Source: Paramecium pentaurelia
Lineage: Eukaryota > Ciliophora > Oligohymenophorea > Peniculida > Parameciidae
Assembly: GCA_905183005.1 (NCBI GenBank)
Contig: CAJJDO010000113.1
Span: 226,465 to 290,464, forward strand
DNA length: 64,000 nucleotides
Direction of reading: 5' to 3'
Positions 1 through 13,092 of the stretch are shown here, piece by piece (positions within the stretch are counted from its first letter, which is position 1; the number at the start of each line of letters is the position of its first letter). Below the pieces are notes generated by a model that saw only the letters and a list, made by a program, of their open reading frames with translations, was not told the origin of the DNA and ran no database searches. The translations under genes were made by a program, and so were the position numbers.

Positions 1-166
1 GGAGTTTTAAATATTTAATGCTCTTGAAGAGAATTATCATCTATTGCCTATAATTTCATTTTATCCTAAAGACAATATTCTAACAACATCAAGTTTGGCG
101 AAGCATTACTCTGAGTACTTTGATTAGGTTCCAATCGTGTAATTAAATTCGATTCAGGAATTCTGA
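1..166 (+). CDS. 3' end of an upstream gene, product unknown
   Basis: An open frame enters from the left edge (codons from position 2) and stops at TGA 164-166. It gives about 54 C-terminal residues including FYPKDNILTTSSLAKHYSEY and ending in IQEF. The frame uses TAA/TAG as sense codons like the rest of the window. Too short to assign a family. It lies 48 bp upstream of the next gene on the same strand. Confidence 0.5.
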
Positions 167-214
167 TTGTATATATTCTAATCAATATATTAAAAACGGA
201 TTATAAATATATTT

Positions 215-3200
215 ATGTTAAAGCAATTGCTAGTGGCATGGCTGCTAGTCAGCGTGTCTTTACAGTTCAAGACGTCTTCAAGGACGTAGATAACACCTTT
301 GGAATCAATTTTATCTATTGATCCTTCTGGATGGACTTGTGAAAGTCCAAGCTATAAAGAATAGTTGGGAGCATAGCATGATATTGATTAATGGATAGAC
401 ATCGTCAAACACAAAGATGGATTTGATGGAGATTTGTAGGTTTTGGCTATGGTCAAAGCTTTAGTTGATAGAGTTTTACTAACTGTCTAACATATTTAAG
501 GAGGATCGTTTATTCAAGTCAAATAGTTGCATCATTAGATCTCAAAGCATTTCAAATCACTCTCTCAAATCGAATCTACATCATCCTGGTATGATATTAA
601 CGATATTTTGGGATATTTGGAAGTACTTAATAAAGCAAAAAGTATCATTTATATATCTATTTGTTAGGTGAGGAAGACAAATTATAATTGGCTCAAACAA
701 TAGCTACCAAGATTTCAGAGTTGATTCAACAAATAACAGAAATCTAATTATAACTAAATACTATACCTATTGAAATTGATTAACTCTATGATCTTGCCAC
801 TAGAGTCAATGAAAAAACTTCTTAATGCAAAGATTATTGGGCACCCTAATTAGAAGCTGATGCTAAAGCTGAAGAAGAAGAAAGAAGAAAAGAATAAGAA
901 CAAGAAGAAGCTAGATTAAGAGCAGAAGAAGAAGCCAAAGCAGCAGCTGAAGCAGCAGCAGAAGAAGAAAGAAGAAAAGAAGAAGAAGCTAGAGAATTGG
1001 AAGAATTAAAGAATAGAGTTGATATCACTCCAGAAGAAGCTGAATTACTAGAATAAGAGGCTGAAAAAGAGTTGGAATTAGCTGAAGAATTAGAAAACGA
1101 AGCAGAATAAGAGTTAGATGCTGCTAGATAGGCAGAATAGGAAGCTGAAACAGAAGCTGAAAGGGATGCAAGAGAAGCTTAAGAAGCAGCTGAAAAGGCA
1201 GCAGCATCATAATAAGCTTTGGAAGATGCCTAAAATAGAGAAGAAGAAGCTTGTTTAGATGCTGAGGAAGCATAAAGAAGATTAAAAGAAGCTTAAGAGG
1301 CAGCTGAAGAAGCAAGAAAAAAGGCAGAGGAAGCTGAGAGATTAGCTGAAGAAGCTAAAAAGGCTAAAGAATGTGAACCAGTGCCTGAACCAGAATCCGA
1401 AGCAGAAGAAGAAGAGGAAGAAGAGGAATTTGAATGGGAATCAGAAGAGGAAGATGGTTGTGGAGATGATGTTTTAGAAGATTTGATTGATACATTGATT
1501 GATGCAGCTACAGGACCAAGCGCATATTAACCAAGTTGTGGATATCCAGGATGTTAAGAATAACCAATCATTATTATTGTTGAAGATGATGAGGATGAAC
1601 CAAAACCATAACCATAACCAGAGCCAGAACCATAACCTGTACCTGAACCAGAACCAGAACCAGAAGAGGAAGAAGTTGTAGTTGAAGAATAACCAGAAGA
1701 GGAAGTTGTTGTTGAACCAACACCAGATGATGAAAAAGTTGAAGAATAAGAAGAAACTGTAGAAGAAATTGTTGAAGAAATTGTTGAAGAGATAGTAGAA
1801 GAGATAGTTGAAGAGATTTTTGAGGAGTTTGTTGAAGAAGATGATGATTTTGGTAGATTAGAATTCCCAGATGAACCAGAATTAGAATAACTTGTATATA
1901 CTTTAGATGAGAAAACTGATAGTGTTGTTACATAAGAAACATCTCCTTGGGAAAAGGAAATTGAAGATGGACCTGATAGCAGAATCAAGAAATCAGTTGA
2001 ATATAGTTATGGTTTATGGACATATTTCAGATATAATGGTAAAGTTAAGATCTCAGAAAAGAAGGAAGTCTTGGCTGTTGGAGGTTTGAGTGGAGATGAC
2101 ACTAATAGATTAGTAACAACAATTGGAGAAGGATTCTATAATTTCTAAGTATTTGAAGGAGATGTTGTAACTGAATTATAATTAGATTATGGAAAGTATT
2201 TAGATGCTGAATGGATTTATGTTTATTTTGGTTATAAAGAAGGAAAGGCTAACGGTTATATTTACTGGGGTAGAACATAAGTAATTAAGACTGTTACTTT
2301 TACTGTTACTTAACCAGCTATTGTTAGAACTATTAAATTCTAATCTGGAATTTGGAAGGGATTCAAAGGATTCAATGGAGTTATCACCAATGTTAGAGTT
2401 GTTTTGAATAAGAATTCATTTGTGGAAACAGAAGAGGAGATGAAAACATTGATTGAAACCAAATACACTGTTCCAACCGACCCTGATCTAGAGTACAAGG
2501 AAGTATAACATTATGATAAAGTCGAATATGATGGATTAACAACTGAAACTAAATTCCATTGGGATTTGGATGGATATAGAGAATATTCAGTATCCACTTG
2601 GTTTAGATATGTAAGAAGAACTGAAAAAGCACATTAAATTATATTTAGATTTACATCAAATGAACCAGATTCAGGAGTTGTTGCACATGGACTCAAAGTA
2701 CTTTCATTATGGTAAACTGAAAACAATGAATATTAATTTTCTACATATACAGTTGAGGAGAAGGATTAGTTCAGTGATATAGATGAAACAGTTACTATTG
2801 CTTAAGAATCACAATAATTATGGACTTATGCATATTTTGGATATAATCATGGAGATTTCTAATACTACATGGAATGGCCTGATAGCAAAGTTGAAAAACA
2901 ATTCAAAGGATGGCATGTTGTTGCCAAATATTGGGCTTTATATTTGGGATAAGGATTGAGGTATTTCTTCCATGGAAAGACAGCTTATACAACTATCAGA
3001 TTTGGAAAAGGTGCATGGGCAGTTGCTACTGATTTTGATGATTATAAGATTGGTAAGATTAAATTATGGCCAGGTGTATAACTCAAAACATATGATCCTA
3101 AATGGATGAATCATAAAACAGAATCTGAATATGATACTTTACTTCATGAAGAACCAGATTGGGTTACAGATGGTGTTTATGAATATGGATTCGGTATGTG

Positions 3201-5745
3201 GACTAAATTCTTCATTACAAATCCTTCAAGAATTTATGAAAAACCTGATCGTATTTTAGTAGGAAGATTAGGATTCACAGATTAAGATGAAGCTGAATTT
3301 GCAGTATATATTGGAAGAGGAAATTATGAATTCTGGGCTAATTCAGGAAGACCAGTTAATTATGGAAAGAATTTAGATGGATATTGGAATTACATTTATT
3401 TCAGTTATTCAAAATTGAAATAAATAGCTGTTGGTTATGTTAATTTCAATAAATTAAAATAAGTATAAAGAACAGTTTTTGATCCATTTGATGCTGATCC
3501 TGCTAATAATTATGTTAGATTTTATGTTGGATTATGGAAAACTAGTGTTTATGGATTTAATGGAAGAATAGCTCATGCTGTAGTCAGATTTGGTAGAGGA
3601 TCATTTATCAATGAAATAGATGAATATGAAACATGGATTGAATAATATAAAGTACCAGTTGATGAAGAATTAGGAACTAAAGATTATGAAATTTAAGGTG
3701 CTGATAACAAAGATACTGAAACATATGATACTTTTGTTTATGAAGACGGAGCAACTGAAACAGAATAATACTCAGTTTATGGATGGTTCAAATATTATGG
3801 AGGTTTAGATGATACTGAAGCATAAACAGTAATTAGATTAACCAATAATGAACCAGGATTCTTGAAAGATGCTGATTTATTAGGAGATAGAACATTATCA
3901 GTAATTCAAAAAGGTGGAGATATGGAAATTGGAACATATGATATTGGATTTATTGATACTGATTTCAATCTTAATAGAAATACTAATATTGCTTTAGGAG
4001 AATATAGAGGAATTTGGATGTATATTTGGGTTGGATATTCCAGATAAGATGAATATGCTGGTTGGTTCTTTGGTTTCCCAGATATCAGTAAAGGAGGTTT
4101 ATTAAAGAAAGTTTTACATTTCTCTCCAAAATACCTTGCTGTTTATTTCGGAAAAGATGGAATTAATAAGAATTTCGTTGGTAAATCTAGACATGTTCAT
4201 GCTTGTTATGGTAGTACATAATGCTGGCACTATGTTGATAAGGTTGAAGTAGAAGTAGATCTTCCAGCTTGGATCCCATATAAACTTAATAATTACTTTG
4301 AATTCTATGTTTAAAATGATGCTGATGCTTTGATTGTTGCTTAGGGTGATGATCCAGCATTAGATGTTGAATTCACAGAGACTAATTTCCCAGGTTCTGA
4401 TATTGAAGCTATTTATGAATATGGTATTGGTTTATGGACAAGATGGTTAATGAATTATCCATTCATATTATTAGAGAAAGCTGAATCTCACTCAATATTT
4501 AGATTCACTACAAATGCTCAATATGAAGATGCTTAAAAGAATGGAGATAGAACAGTATCAGCATTTGTTGGAAGAGGGGAGTATAGATTTAGTACTTATG
4601 ATGCAGTTCTTGATAAGAATGAGATTACAACAGGAACAAAATTTGATAAAGAATTAGAAGGATATTGGAATTTCGTTTATTTCTGTTACAAGAGAATTCC
4701 AACAGGACCAAAGGGTATTGGATATGTTTATCTAACACATCAAAATGTTGTTAAGAGAGTTGAAATTGATAGTGCCAAACATTGGTTATTGAGAGATTAT
4801 GCCAGACTTGTAATTGGAAAGAAAGAATTTGGACATTCAGCATTCTAAGGTAAATTGTTTGATCCAAGAGCATTTTTGGGCAAGAACAGTTACATTGATT
4901 CAAGTGAAGATTTACTTAACATTGTTGTTCCTAAATTCAGACCTTATCCACCATACAAAGATAAATAAGATAATGAACCAGTTTAAGTAGAGAAGGCTAA
5001 GATGACTTAAAGAGTTTTCAAATCTTATGAAGAGAAGTATAGTGGTGTCTTTGAATACAGTGTTTATGGATTTGCTAAAGGTAATAAATTAAAGAATGTT
5101 ACTGATTGGACTTCACTTGTCAGAGTCACATAAAACACTCCAGATATTTAAGCTGATAATGATAATGCAGGAGATAGAACTCTTTCCATATTTATTGATA
5201 AAGGTGTCTGGTATTTCAGCACTTATGATTATGGAGATATTGAAACTATAGATGATGATGTTGGTTCAAGTATTTATTTATATTTAAATTTCTAGTTGAT
5301 AAGAAATTTGAGATTGGCAAATATTGGGGTAAATGGACATACTTCTATTTTGGATATTCCTTCCATCTTAAATAAGCTTATGCATACATTCGTTAAATCG
5401 ATTAAACATCCAACTCTTATCTATTTGAAGAGATCTATCACTTTGTACCAAACTATTTGAGTGTGTTCTTCTCTGAGGATGGATATGGCAAATAATTTGA
5501 TGTATTTATCATTTTCATTTCTTTAGGGTGAAGCCTTTGATTGGTATTTGGGTATTGGCGATGGTGCATTTACTACAAATCCAGAACCAAGAGAGTGGCC
5601 AGTTGATCCTGCACCACCTCCTGATAGAATCTTGTCAGCTCTACTCGCCAACCAAGGATTTAACTCAGGCAGAATTATTAAGGGTGGTGGAACATTCTTA
5701 CAAGTTGAAGGATCTGTCAATTTAATCTAAGAAAATGAAGAATGA
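215..5745 (+). CDS. secreted repeat protein with six LamG/ConA-like modules
   Basis: The start ATG opens a hydrophobic signal peptide (MLKQLLVAWLLVSVSLQF). Three introns (642-667, 5270-5295, 5502-5526) are needed, and the spliced frame is exactly 1,818 codons. Roughly residues 200-560 are very rich in Glu/Ala/Gln, then in PEPEP and VEEI repeats. After that come about six modules of about 200 residues, each opening with a Tyr/Trp motif (EYSYGLWTYF, EYSVSTWFRY, EYGFGMWTKF, QYSVYGWFKY, EYGIGLWTRW, EYSVYGFAKG) and containing GDRTLS-type and WxYxYFGY-type strands. This looks like a concanavalin A/LamG-like beta-sandwich. There is no clear C-terminal membrane anchor. I infer a secreted or cell-surface role; the family match is by pattern only. 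Confidence 0.8.
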
Positions 5746-5798
5746 TATAAATAATCATAAATTATTATTATTATTTTTAATAATAAAATAAGTAGTCA

Positions 5799-6625
5799 TC
5801 ATTTTCTAATCATTATTGTATTGCTTGAATCTTAAATGCACATATAATTCAAGAGAAATAAATTAAAAATGCAAACAGATATCTCATCTGTAAACAATTA
5901 ATATCCTTTAAATAGATAATAATCATTTATTTTTTTTGTACATTCCTTAATTTTAAGTGCTTTTCCATCGCTTAAAATACTCTTTACTAAGTTAATAATG
6001 TTAAAAAATTCTTATTTACAAACAACATTTCCATTAAAAATACCAACACTTTATAAAATCTGAATTGACATTTTCAATTCCTCTTTTGAATATATCATAT
6101 CCTCAAATTCCTCCCCTTTAAAATTAACTAAATAATCATCTTTTATTTCAGCATTCTTTAAATATTTACCTCCAATCAATTTTAAGTAGTAAACTGCTAT
6201 TTCAGTTGTGAGTTCTTTAGAGTGTTCTATAACCTAAATTTGCTTCGTAAATTATTACTGTTACTCTTATTATTATTCTTTCTTTTACTCAAAAATAGTT
6301 TCTAAAAAACATAGCATGTAGTTATTTGATGACTCGAATATTTCTATATATTATTAAATAGAATACTGATTCTTTTGGCATATATCTTATTAAATTTAAT
6401 ATCATTATAAATCTTCTGTTAATATGTACCAAAAACTTCAACATAAATACCAATTGAAATATCATGATGCCACCAAAACTCTAGATTACCAAAGTTATCT
6501 GTTATAGTAAGGCAATATTGCTGAGGTGTGATTTTGGAGCTATTTATGACTTATCCAAAAACAATAACCAATTGATTTTATTCACATAATTGATTAGAAA
6601 ACACCCGCTTAATATTAAAATTCAT
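5799..6625 (-). CDS. OB-fold protein resembling replication protein A 32 kDa subunit (RPA2/Stn1-like)
   Basis: Read on the minus strand with one 32-nt intron, this gives 265 codons. The first ~80 residues fit an RPA32-type OB fold: a QLVIV strand, a CLTITDNFGNLEFWW strand pair and GIYVEVFGTY, the last matching the YVKVAGHL strand of RPA2. A Gln-rich linker and a helical C-terminal part (EIAVYYLKLIGG, EEFEDMIYSKEELKMSI) follow. RPA2 binds single-stranded DNA; Stn1 of the telomere complex has the same fold and cannot be excluded. The ATG at 6625 is the first in frame but leaves a short N-terminus, so an upstream exon is possible. The intron starts GTC, which is unusual here. Confidence 0.5.
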
Positions 6626-7106
6626 TAATAATAAAAATAAAGAAACTCATGAAATCAAACTTTGTTTACACTCATGGTTCTCATTATTTCAATCCTCTAT
6701 AAGCAACTTATATCTACGAACTCTCTTAATAAAAATTACTATTTAAATAAAATATTTTTCAATATTCGAGAATTTCAAAATATTAAAGATAAGCATTCTA
6801 TAAATTTAATTGAAATTTGTATATTCTTTAAAGTAAAGTAAGGATTGTTATCATTTTAATCCATATTATGAAAATCTAAAATTATTATTCTGATTCTTCA
6901 GACCTTTACATAAAAGTTTTAAGAGATAGAAGCCTTCTTGTGTAATTTTTATTTTATTCTTTTTATAATCATTGTATTAAGATATTAAAATGCATAGAAA
7001 GAATTAGTAGATCTGTATTAAAAAAATAACTAAATTCTCGATCATTATCATTATAATAAATGAAATTAAATAATTATATTTAAATATTGTTGATAAATAA
7101 ATAAAA
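6626..7106. other. intergenic, possible missing exon
   Basis: AT-rich spacer between the OB-fold gene and the TauE-like gene. A short minus-strand open stretch (about 6780-6870, beginning MDQNDNNPYFTLKNIQ) could be an unspliced 5' exon of the OB-fold gene, but I could not find a convincing intron joining them. Nothing else is seen. Confidence 0.3.
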
Positions 7107-8599
7107 TCATCCATTACATGAATTCTATATATTTACAATAGAATAAAAACCTTATCTATCTTCTTATTCTATCCCCCATGCAATGTTACCAGCTATATTT
7201 AATACTACAATAGCAAAATCAATATAAAATAAAATATGGCCCATCTTATATTTATTTATGTAGTAATAGCCTAAATTTGTAAAGACAAGTACACCTATAA
7301 TCTAAACAATTAGTAAAATTACATTACCCCTATTCCGTAAAAGAAAAATTAATCACCAACAGACATTCCTGAATCACTCACCATAAATGATATAAAAACT
7401 TGTAAACATACAATAAAATAACCATAATTTGCTGTTGCTCCTGCAGATGCTGCAACCAAACCAAATTAAACCATTGTTACAAACATAGTTAAACCTGCTG
7501 CCATACCTAAAAATCCAGCAATAAAGCCGGTTGCACATCCAGCTCCATAAATTTTAAAAAATCTTCGAGTAGGTGTAAAATACCTTTCCTTCATTTTATA
7601 TCTTACAGTATCCTTAATTTCTTCTTTTTTTCTAAATAACAATAATGTTGTTCCTGTTATCAATATATTCACTGCAAATAATAGAATCATCATATAAAAA
7701 TTCCAAACATTACATGGATTTAATTTGGAATTTGGTTCTTATTCATTAGTTTTGAAGTAAGGTGAATTTTAATTAAGAGTTGATCTTGATAATATCACTG
7801 CTTCGTTAGCAGCGAAACTACCAAAAGTAATTAGTATAGGAATAAGAGGTAGGATTTAGTGAGATTCATTTAAAAATTATTTGTAAACTAATGCCGATTA
7901 AGCTTCATCTTAAATTGTTCCTTTAAAAGCTGTTGTCATAGAAATATGAGAATCAGTATAATCTTCATCTAATTCTTATTCAACTACTTCTTGTCTTTTT
8001 GCATATAATAAGCAAATTGGAAGAATAACAATAAAAAACATCATCTATATAGTTAAAACAGGCAATAATGGCATATAACTTGCTAATTCTTCTCCAAATT
8101 GCATTGAAAGTGGAATAGCCAAGGCATAAATCATTCCAACTTCATAATTAACAACCGGACGTTAAGGATGGTATGGATGTCTAAAATTCCAAAATTTGAT
8201 TACTTCTAGAATGTGATAATAATCTAATTAAATAGTTGGGCTCCAAACATAAGGCAAGCGGTTATATTTCCTGAAGGACCTGAATTAAAATTTAGAACAG
8301 CTTCCAAAAATGGCCTTTTGACCACACCACCTAATTTTCAATTTTACTATCTCACCTCCTAAAGCTCCTAAACTGCCAATTCCAATTATTGGAATAATAA
8401 GAATATAAACAATAATATTAGCTGCACTAGGATATAGATAGTTTTCTCTACAACATCCTAATTTTGATGGCCCAATTGCATCAGAAACTTAGACACATGA
8501 AGAAAATGCCCCACAAAAATTGGGGTACCGGTCACACATCAAAGTATTTTTACCTTGGAATAAAGTGTATTATCCTGATGGACATGAATATGAACTCAT
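7107..8599 (-). CDS. TauE/SafE-family membrane transporter
   Basis: Three introns (7302-7327, 8181-8203 and one of 25 nt near 8330-8357) give exactly 473 codons. The TauE/SafE signatures are clear: GSLGALGGGVVKRPF, then GPSGNITACLMFGAQLFN, a loop ending RPVVNYEVGMIYALAIPLS, a second helix bundle, and GCATGFIAGFLGMAAG near the C-terminus. Several hydrophobic segments are visible. The family exports sulfite, sulfonates or related anions in bacteria and is expanded in ciliates; substrate and membrane are not readable here. The ectodomain before the first helix is Cys-rich (CPSGQY, CDRYPNFCGAF, GCC). The ATG at 8599 yields no signal peptide, so the true start may be further upstream. Confidence 0.8.
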
Positions 8600-8627
8600 A
8601 GATTCTGATAATAATTAATATAATGAA

Positions 8628-9314
8628 TCATTATAAACTTTATTATATTGTAAATGAAAATATTAAAATTTTAATCTCAACAAATATAACTTAGAAGTAG
8701 TAGAAGATTTCAATTATCAATCTTAACAATTGATTATATAGTGAATATTGTAAATATAAAATATTGTATTTATCATCTTTCATTTTTTCATTAAAAATGA
8801 TGATAAATATTTACAAACTTAGTATAAATTGAAAGTTATTTTTTATACATATTAAATGCTTTACATTTTATTTTTATTTTATTTATTATTATTTTTCTAT
8901 TTAGCCTATTGATTCAACACTTTATTTATTAATTCTGGCTTTATTATAGCATTTACTCTATTACTTTATTATTCTATTAAAATTTAAAATTCTTTTTCTC
9001 AATCCATTTAAATTAAAATCTTATATTTTGTTTTTTTATTTTTAATTCAAGTTTAGTTTCATTTCTGCTAAAAATCTTTATTATTAATTATTTAAAATAA
9101 AACTTAAATCTATATGTATCAAAATACTGCCTGGAAATCCGATATTATTAAACAAATCATTATAAATAAAGATAACCTTTCTCTTGGTTTCTACTAAGTT
9201 AAAATATAGTTATACTTATTTTTTTTATAAAATATAATGAATGTATGATTGAAAATTAAGCAAAAGAAATAGAATATGATTTACTCTCTTTTCTACTTCA
9301 TAAATTCTTTTCAT
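8628..9314 (-). CDS. possible hypothetical gene
   Basis: A minus-strand frame without TGA runs about 228 codons from an ATG (MKRIYEVEKRVNHILFLLLN) to TGA at 8628-8630. It contains EGF-free, Lys/Gln-rich sequence and stretches such as NLVETKRKVIFIYNDLF. Such a length is uncommon by chance at this composition but not impossible. Further minus-strand fragments between 9400 and 9650 (for example NISDKDEELIQ) may be 5' exons that I could not splice. It ends 29 bp upstream of the TauE-like start. No family is recognised. Confidence 0.3.
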
Positions 9315-9703
9315 CTTTCTTATAAATCCATAATTTACTAACCTATTTTAATTCTATTTTTTAATCAATTATAAAATTAAATATATTTTTAATATATAAT
9401 ATCATCATATATCTTCATACATTATTTCTTATTGGCCATTTCTTTCTTTATATCATTATTTATCAAAAATCCTGAGTTATTCAGTCTTCATTAATATTAG
9501 AATTTTTATTTTCAGTAAGATTTAAATTAATTCTTCATCTTTATCAGAAATATTTATTATTTCAGTTTAGAAGAGTGGATATCTTCTTAAATTATTGTAT
9601 TTAAAATGGCAAATATAGAATTTGTATACTCTTGAGAAATATAAATGTTCTTTAGAATGTTAATTAAATATTTAAATATTTAATATATAGAAAAAAATCA
9701 TAT

Positions 9704-10468
9704 ATGATCAAAGAATACGATTATTTGTTCAAGCTAGTCATCATTGGTAATTCTGGAGTTGGAAAGAGTTCTTTATTATTGAGATTTGCTGATGATTAAT
9801 TTAGTGAGTCTTATTTAACTACAATCGGAGTGGATTTTAGATTTAGAACATTGCCTATTGATGGTAAGAATGTGAAATTACAGATTTGGGATACTGCTGG
9901 ATAAGAAAGATTTAGAACAATTACAAGTGCATATTATAAGGTTATTGATTCAACTATTATATTTATTAGGGAGCAGATGGGATTGTTATGGTATATGATG
10001 TTACTTAAGGACAATCATTTGATGACATAGATAAGTTTTGGTTACATGAAGTTGAATCATATGGAGAAAAGAATGTTTAATTGTTAGTAATTGGAAATAA
10101 GAATGATTTAGATGAATAGAAATAGTAAGTTTGTGTAATATCATTATAAAAGAGTTGATAGTGCAAAAGCATAAGAGTATTGTAAATCACATAATATGCT
10201 ATTTATGGAATGTAGTGCAAAGACAGCAGATCATGTAAATAATGCATTTCTTGAACTCTCGAGAAAGTTGATGGCTAAGAAGGATGCTTCACAACCACCA
10301 AAATCTTCCAATCCTACACCAAGTGGTTCTCAATCCTCTTAAGCTAAATCAGGAGGGTATCATATTTTTCTAATTTTTTTTAGATCTTATAATCAAAACA
10401 CATAATAAACCAAACTTAGTGCTAATACATCAAGTCAGAAAAAATAAAAAGATGGAGGATGCTGTTGA
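9704..10468 (+). CDS. Rab-family small GTPase (Rab1/Rab8-like)
   Basis: A 226-aa Rab assembled with three introns (9941-9969, 10125-10152, 10357-10383). All G-motifs are present: GNSGVGKSS (P-loop), the TTIGVDF switch, WDTAGQERF, GNKNDLD and ECSAKT. The C-terminus ends GGCC, the double-cysteine geranylgeranylation site. A Ser/Pro/Gln-rich tail separates the G domain from it. Rabs of this class direct vesicle traffic in the secretory route. The second intron ends AAG rather than TAG. Confidence 0.95.
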
Positions 10469-10880
10469 TTATTCTAATCAAAATATAACATTTATTCATT
10501 TTATATGTTTCTTTTGTTTTCTGATTTTATAATTTTAAAATAATTAAATATAATATTAATATAAGAGATTATTATTATAACATTATAAATATAGATTTTA
10601 TATTTGAAAACTCATAAAATTATTGATATTTAATTGGATGTAAAGTTCTTTTTTGAATATTTGGTTTAATAAAATATATTATTTGAGAAAATCAAAATTA
10701 ATATTTTGGTAATAATGCTTTAATAATTTACAATAATCTATTCAAATAGTTATAAGGTTTAACTTTAATTTTAAATAAAATTAAATAATCTTTAAATAAA
10801 ATTTAAATTATCTTTAATTGATAATAAAATTTATAAACAATTTAATCTCAATATATAATTCAAATTAACTTCATTTTTGA
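10469..10880. other. intergenic spacer
   Basis: AT-rich sequence between the convergent 3' ends of the Rab gene and the kinase gene. I see no coding pattern or repeat in it. Confidence 0.5.
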
Positions 10881-12828
10881 TCAAGCTTTGATTTCTTCTT
10901 CATTGACTTCCTCAATTGGTTGATTTGACATCTATCTTTATAAAATAATCTATTTGCTGGGTCGAGCTCTAGGAGTTTGAGCTTTGGCTGAACTTTATGT
11001 TGAATTTTTAAGTACAATAGTTGGTCTCATTCTAGCAGAATCAGGAGATGAAGCATCTGATGATAAATCATACTCTTAAGTTGAATATTTTTTAATCTAT
11101 TTTGTTCTTGGAGTTGAGGGTTAACTGTCTATGAGATTTATATTTTTCTATTTAATTTATTATTAAAATCTTGGACTTTTCATGGCAGGAACATTTATAG
11201 ATATCTTTTCATCTTCAACTACCTCATCCTCTTTAACTTATTGTCTAAGCTTAAGTGGAATCTCAGGCAATTGAATTTTATCAGATTTAATATTTTTAAA
11301 AAGTTAAGTCTACCATAATTTATTCTAAGGGTCTAGTCGCTTTTTTGTTTAAAAGCTAATTCTAATATCTGCTTAAGGACTTTAAACAAAAAATAAATGT
11401 TCCAAAGCTTTTTAAGCAGAGATTCTTAAAGTGGGATTAGGATTAAGCATTTAAGAAATAAGTTCAACAGCTGAAGAGGGAGCTTTGAACATTTGAAGAT
11501 TGTCAAGATTGACATAGCATTTTTTATTGAGTTTAAGTATTTCATGATAGTCTACTCCAGGAAATAAATCTTTCTATGTTATTCTAAATTATCAAATAAT
11601 TTCTTACAATTTATAGAAGATGCAGCCAATACTAAACATATCACAGATCTTATCATATTTTAAAGTTAGATCTTTAAGATTAGCAATTTCTGGAGCAACA
11701 TATCCAGGAGTACCACATTTTGGAAATGGGTATTTATCTACATTTGTATTTGTGGCCAACCCAAAATCAACTATTCTAAGACCTTAAACTGAACCATGTT
11801 CTTTAAACATGATATTTTCTGGTTTTAGATCACGATGCATAATATTTAAACTATGCATATGAGCCACTCCTTTGAGTAATTACTAATAATTTAAACATTA
11901 GATGATACCCACATAATCTATTTAATTTGATCCCATGTCAAGGGTTATGTGGTACTTCTACTATTACATAGGTCATGTAAACTTGGTCCTTTCAGATATT
12001 CAAGTATCAGGTAAAATGTATTGTCTCCTTCATATACTTCTTCAAGCTTAACGATCTACTCATTATCAAGGTTAGCCATGATACTAATCTCATTGAATAA
12101 GGCAGTCTTATAAATTATAAGAGTATTTCTTACATAGCCACCATCTTCTCTGAGATATCTTTTTTCAATACATTTGGATGCAAATTCTGCTGAATTGTCC
12201 TTGTCATGTACTAAATAAACCTAAATTTTAAGTCTAATAACATACTTTAGATGACCCTCCTTTGCCTAAGAGTTTTAATGGTTGGTAGAAGTCACTAACT
12301 TCTCGATACATTATTTTGTTTTTGACTATCCTTTTGAAGATTTTTAGCTCTTGTTCTGGTGCTGTGAAATATTTGACTGTCCCTTTGTATTCAATCCCAA
12401 ATTAAGTCAACACTCTCTAATTGTTTTTTACCCAATGTATATTATTTTCTAGATTTATTGGCACCATATATTTTGGAGTTGTTGACTCAATTTCCTATAT
12501 TTAGATCATAAACCAATAGAATTACAGTTGAAAGAGTTATAGCATTCTTAAAGATGTACAATTGATAGTAGATATCTCTAACGAGATGCTCTCTTTAACA
12601 AATTATATGGTAAACTACCTCACCATAGTTAATTTCAATGTTTTACATGTTCTTTTTTTCAAAATTATTTAATTATATGCTTTCAAGATTTATAGTAAAC
12701 GTATTTGAAGATGTCTGGAATGGTACAATCAACTTAAATACTGACGGACTATTTTTATTATTTAATTAGAATCCCTTTATAATAAAAAGATGATGAAATT
12801 ATCCAAATTTTTGATTGATATTCTACAT
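10881..12828 (-). CDS. serine/threonine protein kinase, CAMK-like, with N- and C-terminal extensions
   Basis: 617 aa with four introns (one is 12495-12513, only 19 nt). After about 165 residues of N-terminal extension the kinase domain opens with LGKGGSSKV, followed by FASKCIQK (ATP-binding Lys), MHRDLKPENIMF, VDFGLAT and GTPGYVAPEIA. It ends with a HLFFV segment typical of CAMK C-lobes. A Ser/Thr/Pro-rich tail of about 170 residues (MKSPRF, STPRTKQ, TPRARPSK) follows. All catalytic residues are intact. I see no EF-hand, so it is not a CDPK; the upstream extension may be a degenerate PH-like fold, as in other ciliate kinases. Confidence 0.88.
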
Positions 12829-13092
12829 TAACCAAATAAATGTATAATTCCAATTATTTTGACAAATTAATAAAATAAATCAATTAAAATTATTATAAAA
12901 TAACTACTCATCTGAAATGTTTAAAATTCAAACTAATACATTATATTTTGCATAATAATTATATAATAATATATTTATATAAAAATTATTCATAAGACCA
13001 TTTTATATTATTAATAAGATAATTATATAATAGAACTTTTTATTTAATTAAAATGTATAATATATTTCATAATATTAAAAATAAATTATACT

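Noticed and set aside
1554..1988. Ser/Thr-rich open frame on the minus strand
   Set aside because: It is the antisense image of the Glu/Val repeat region of the large secreted protein; GAA repeats read as TTC and TCT on the other strand.
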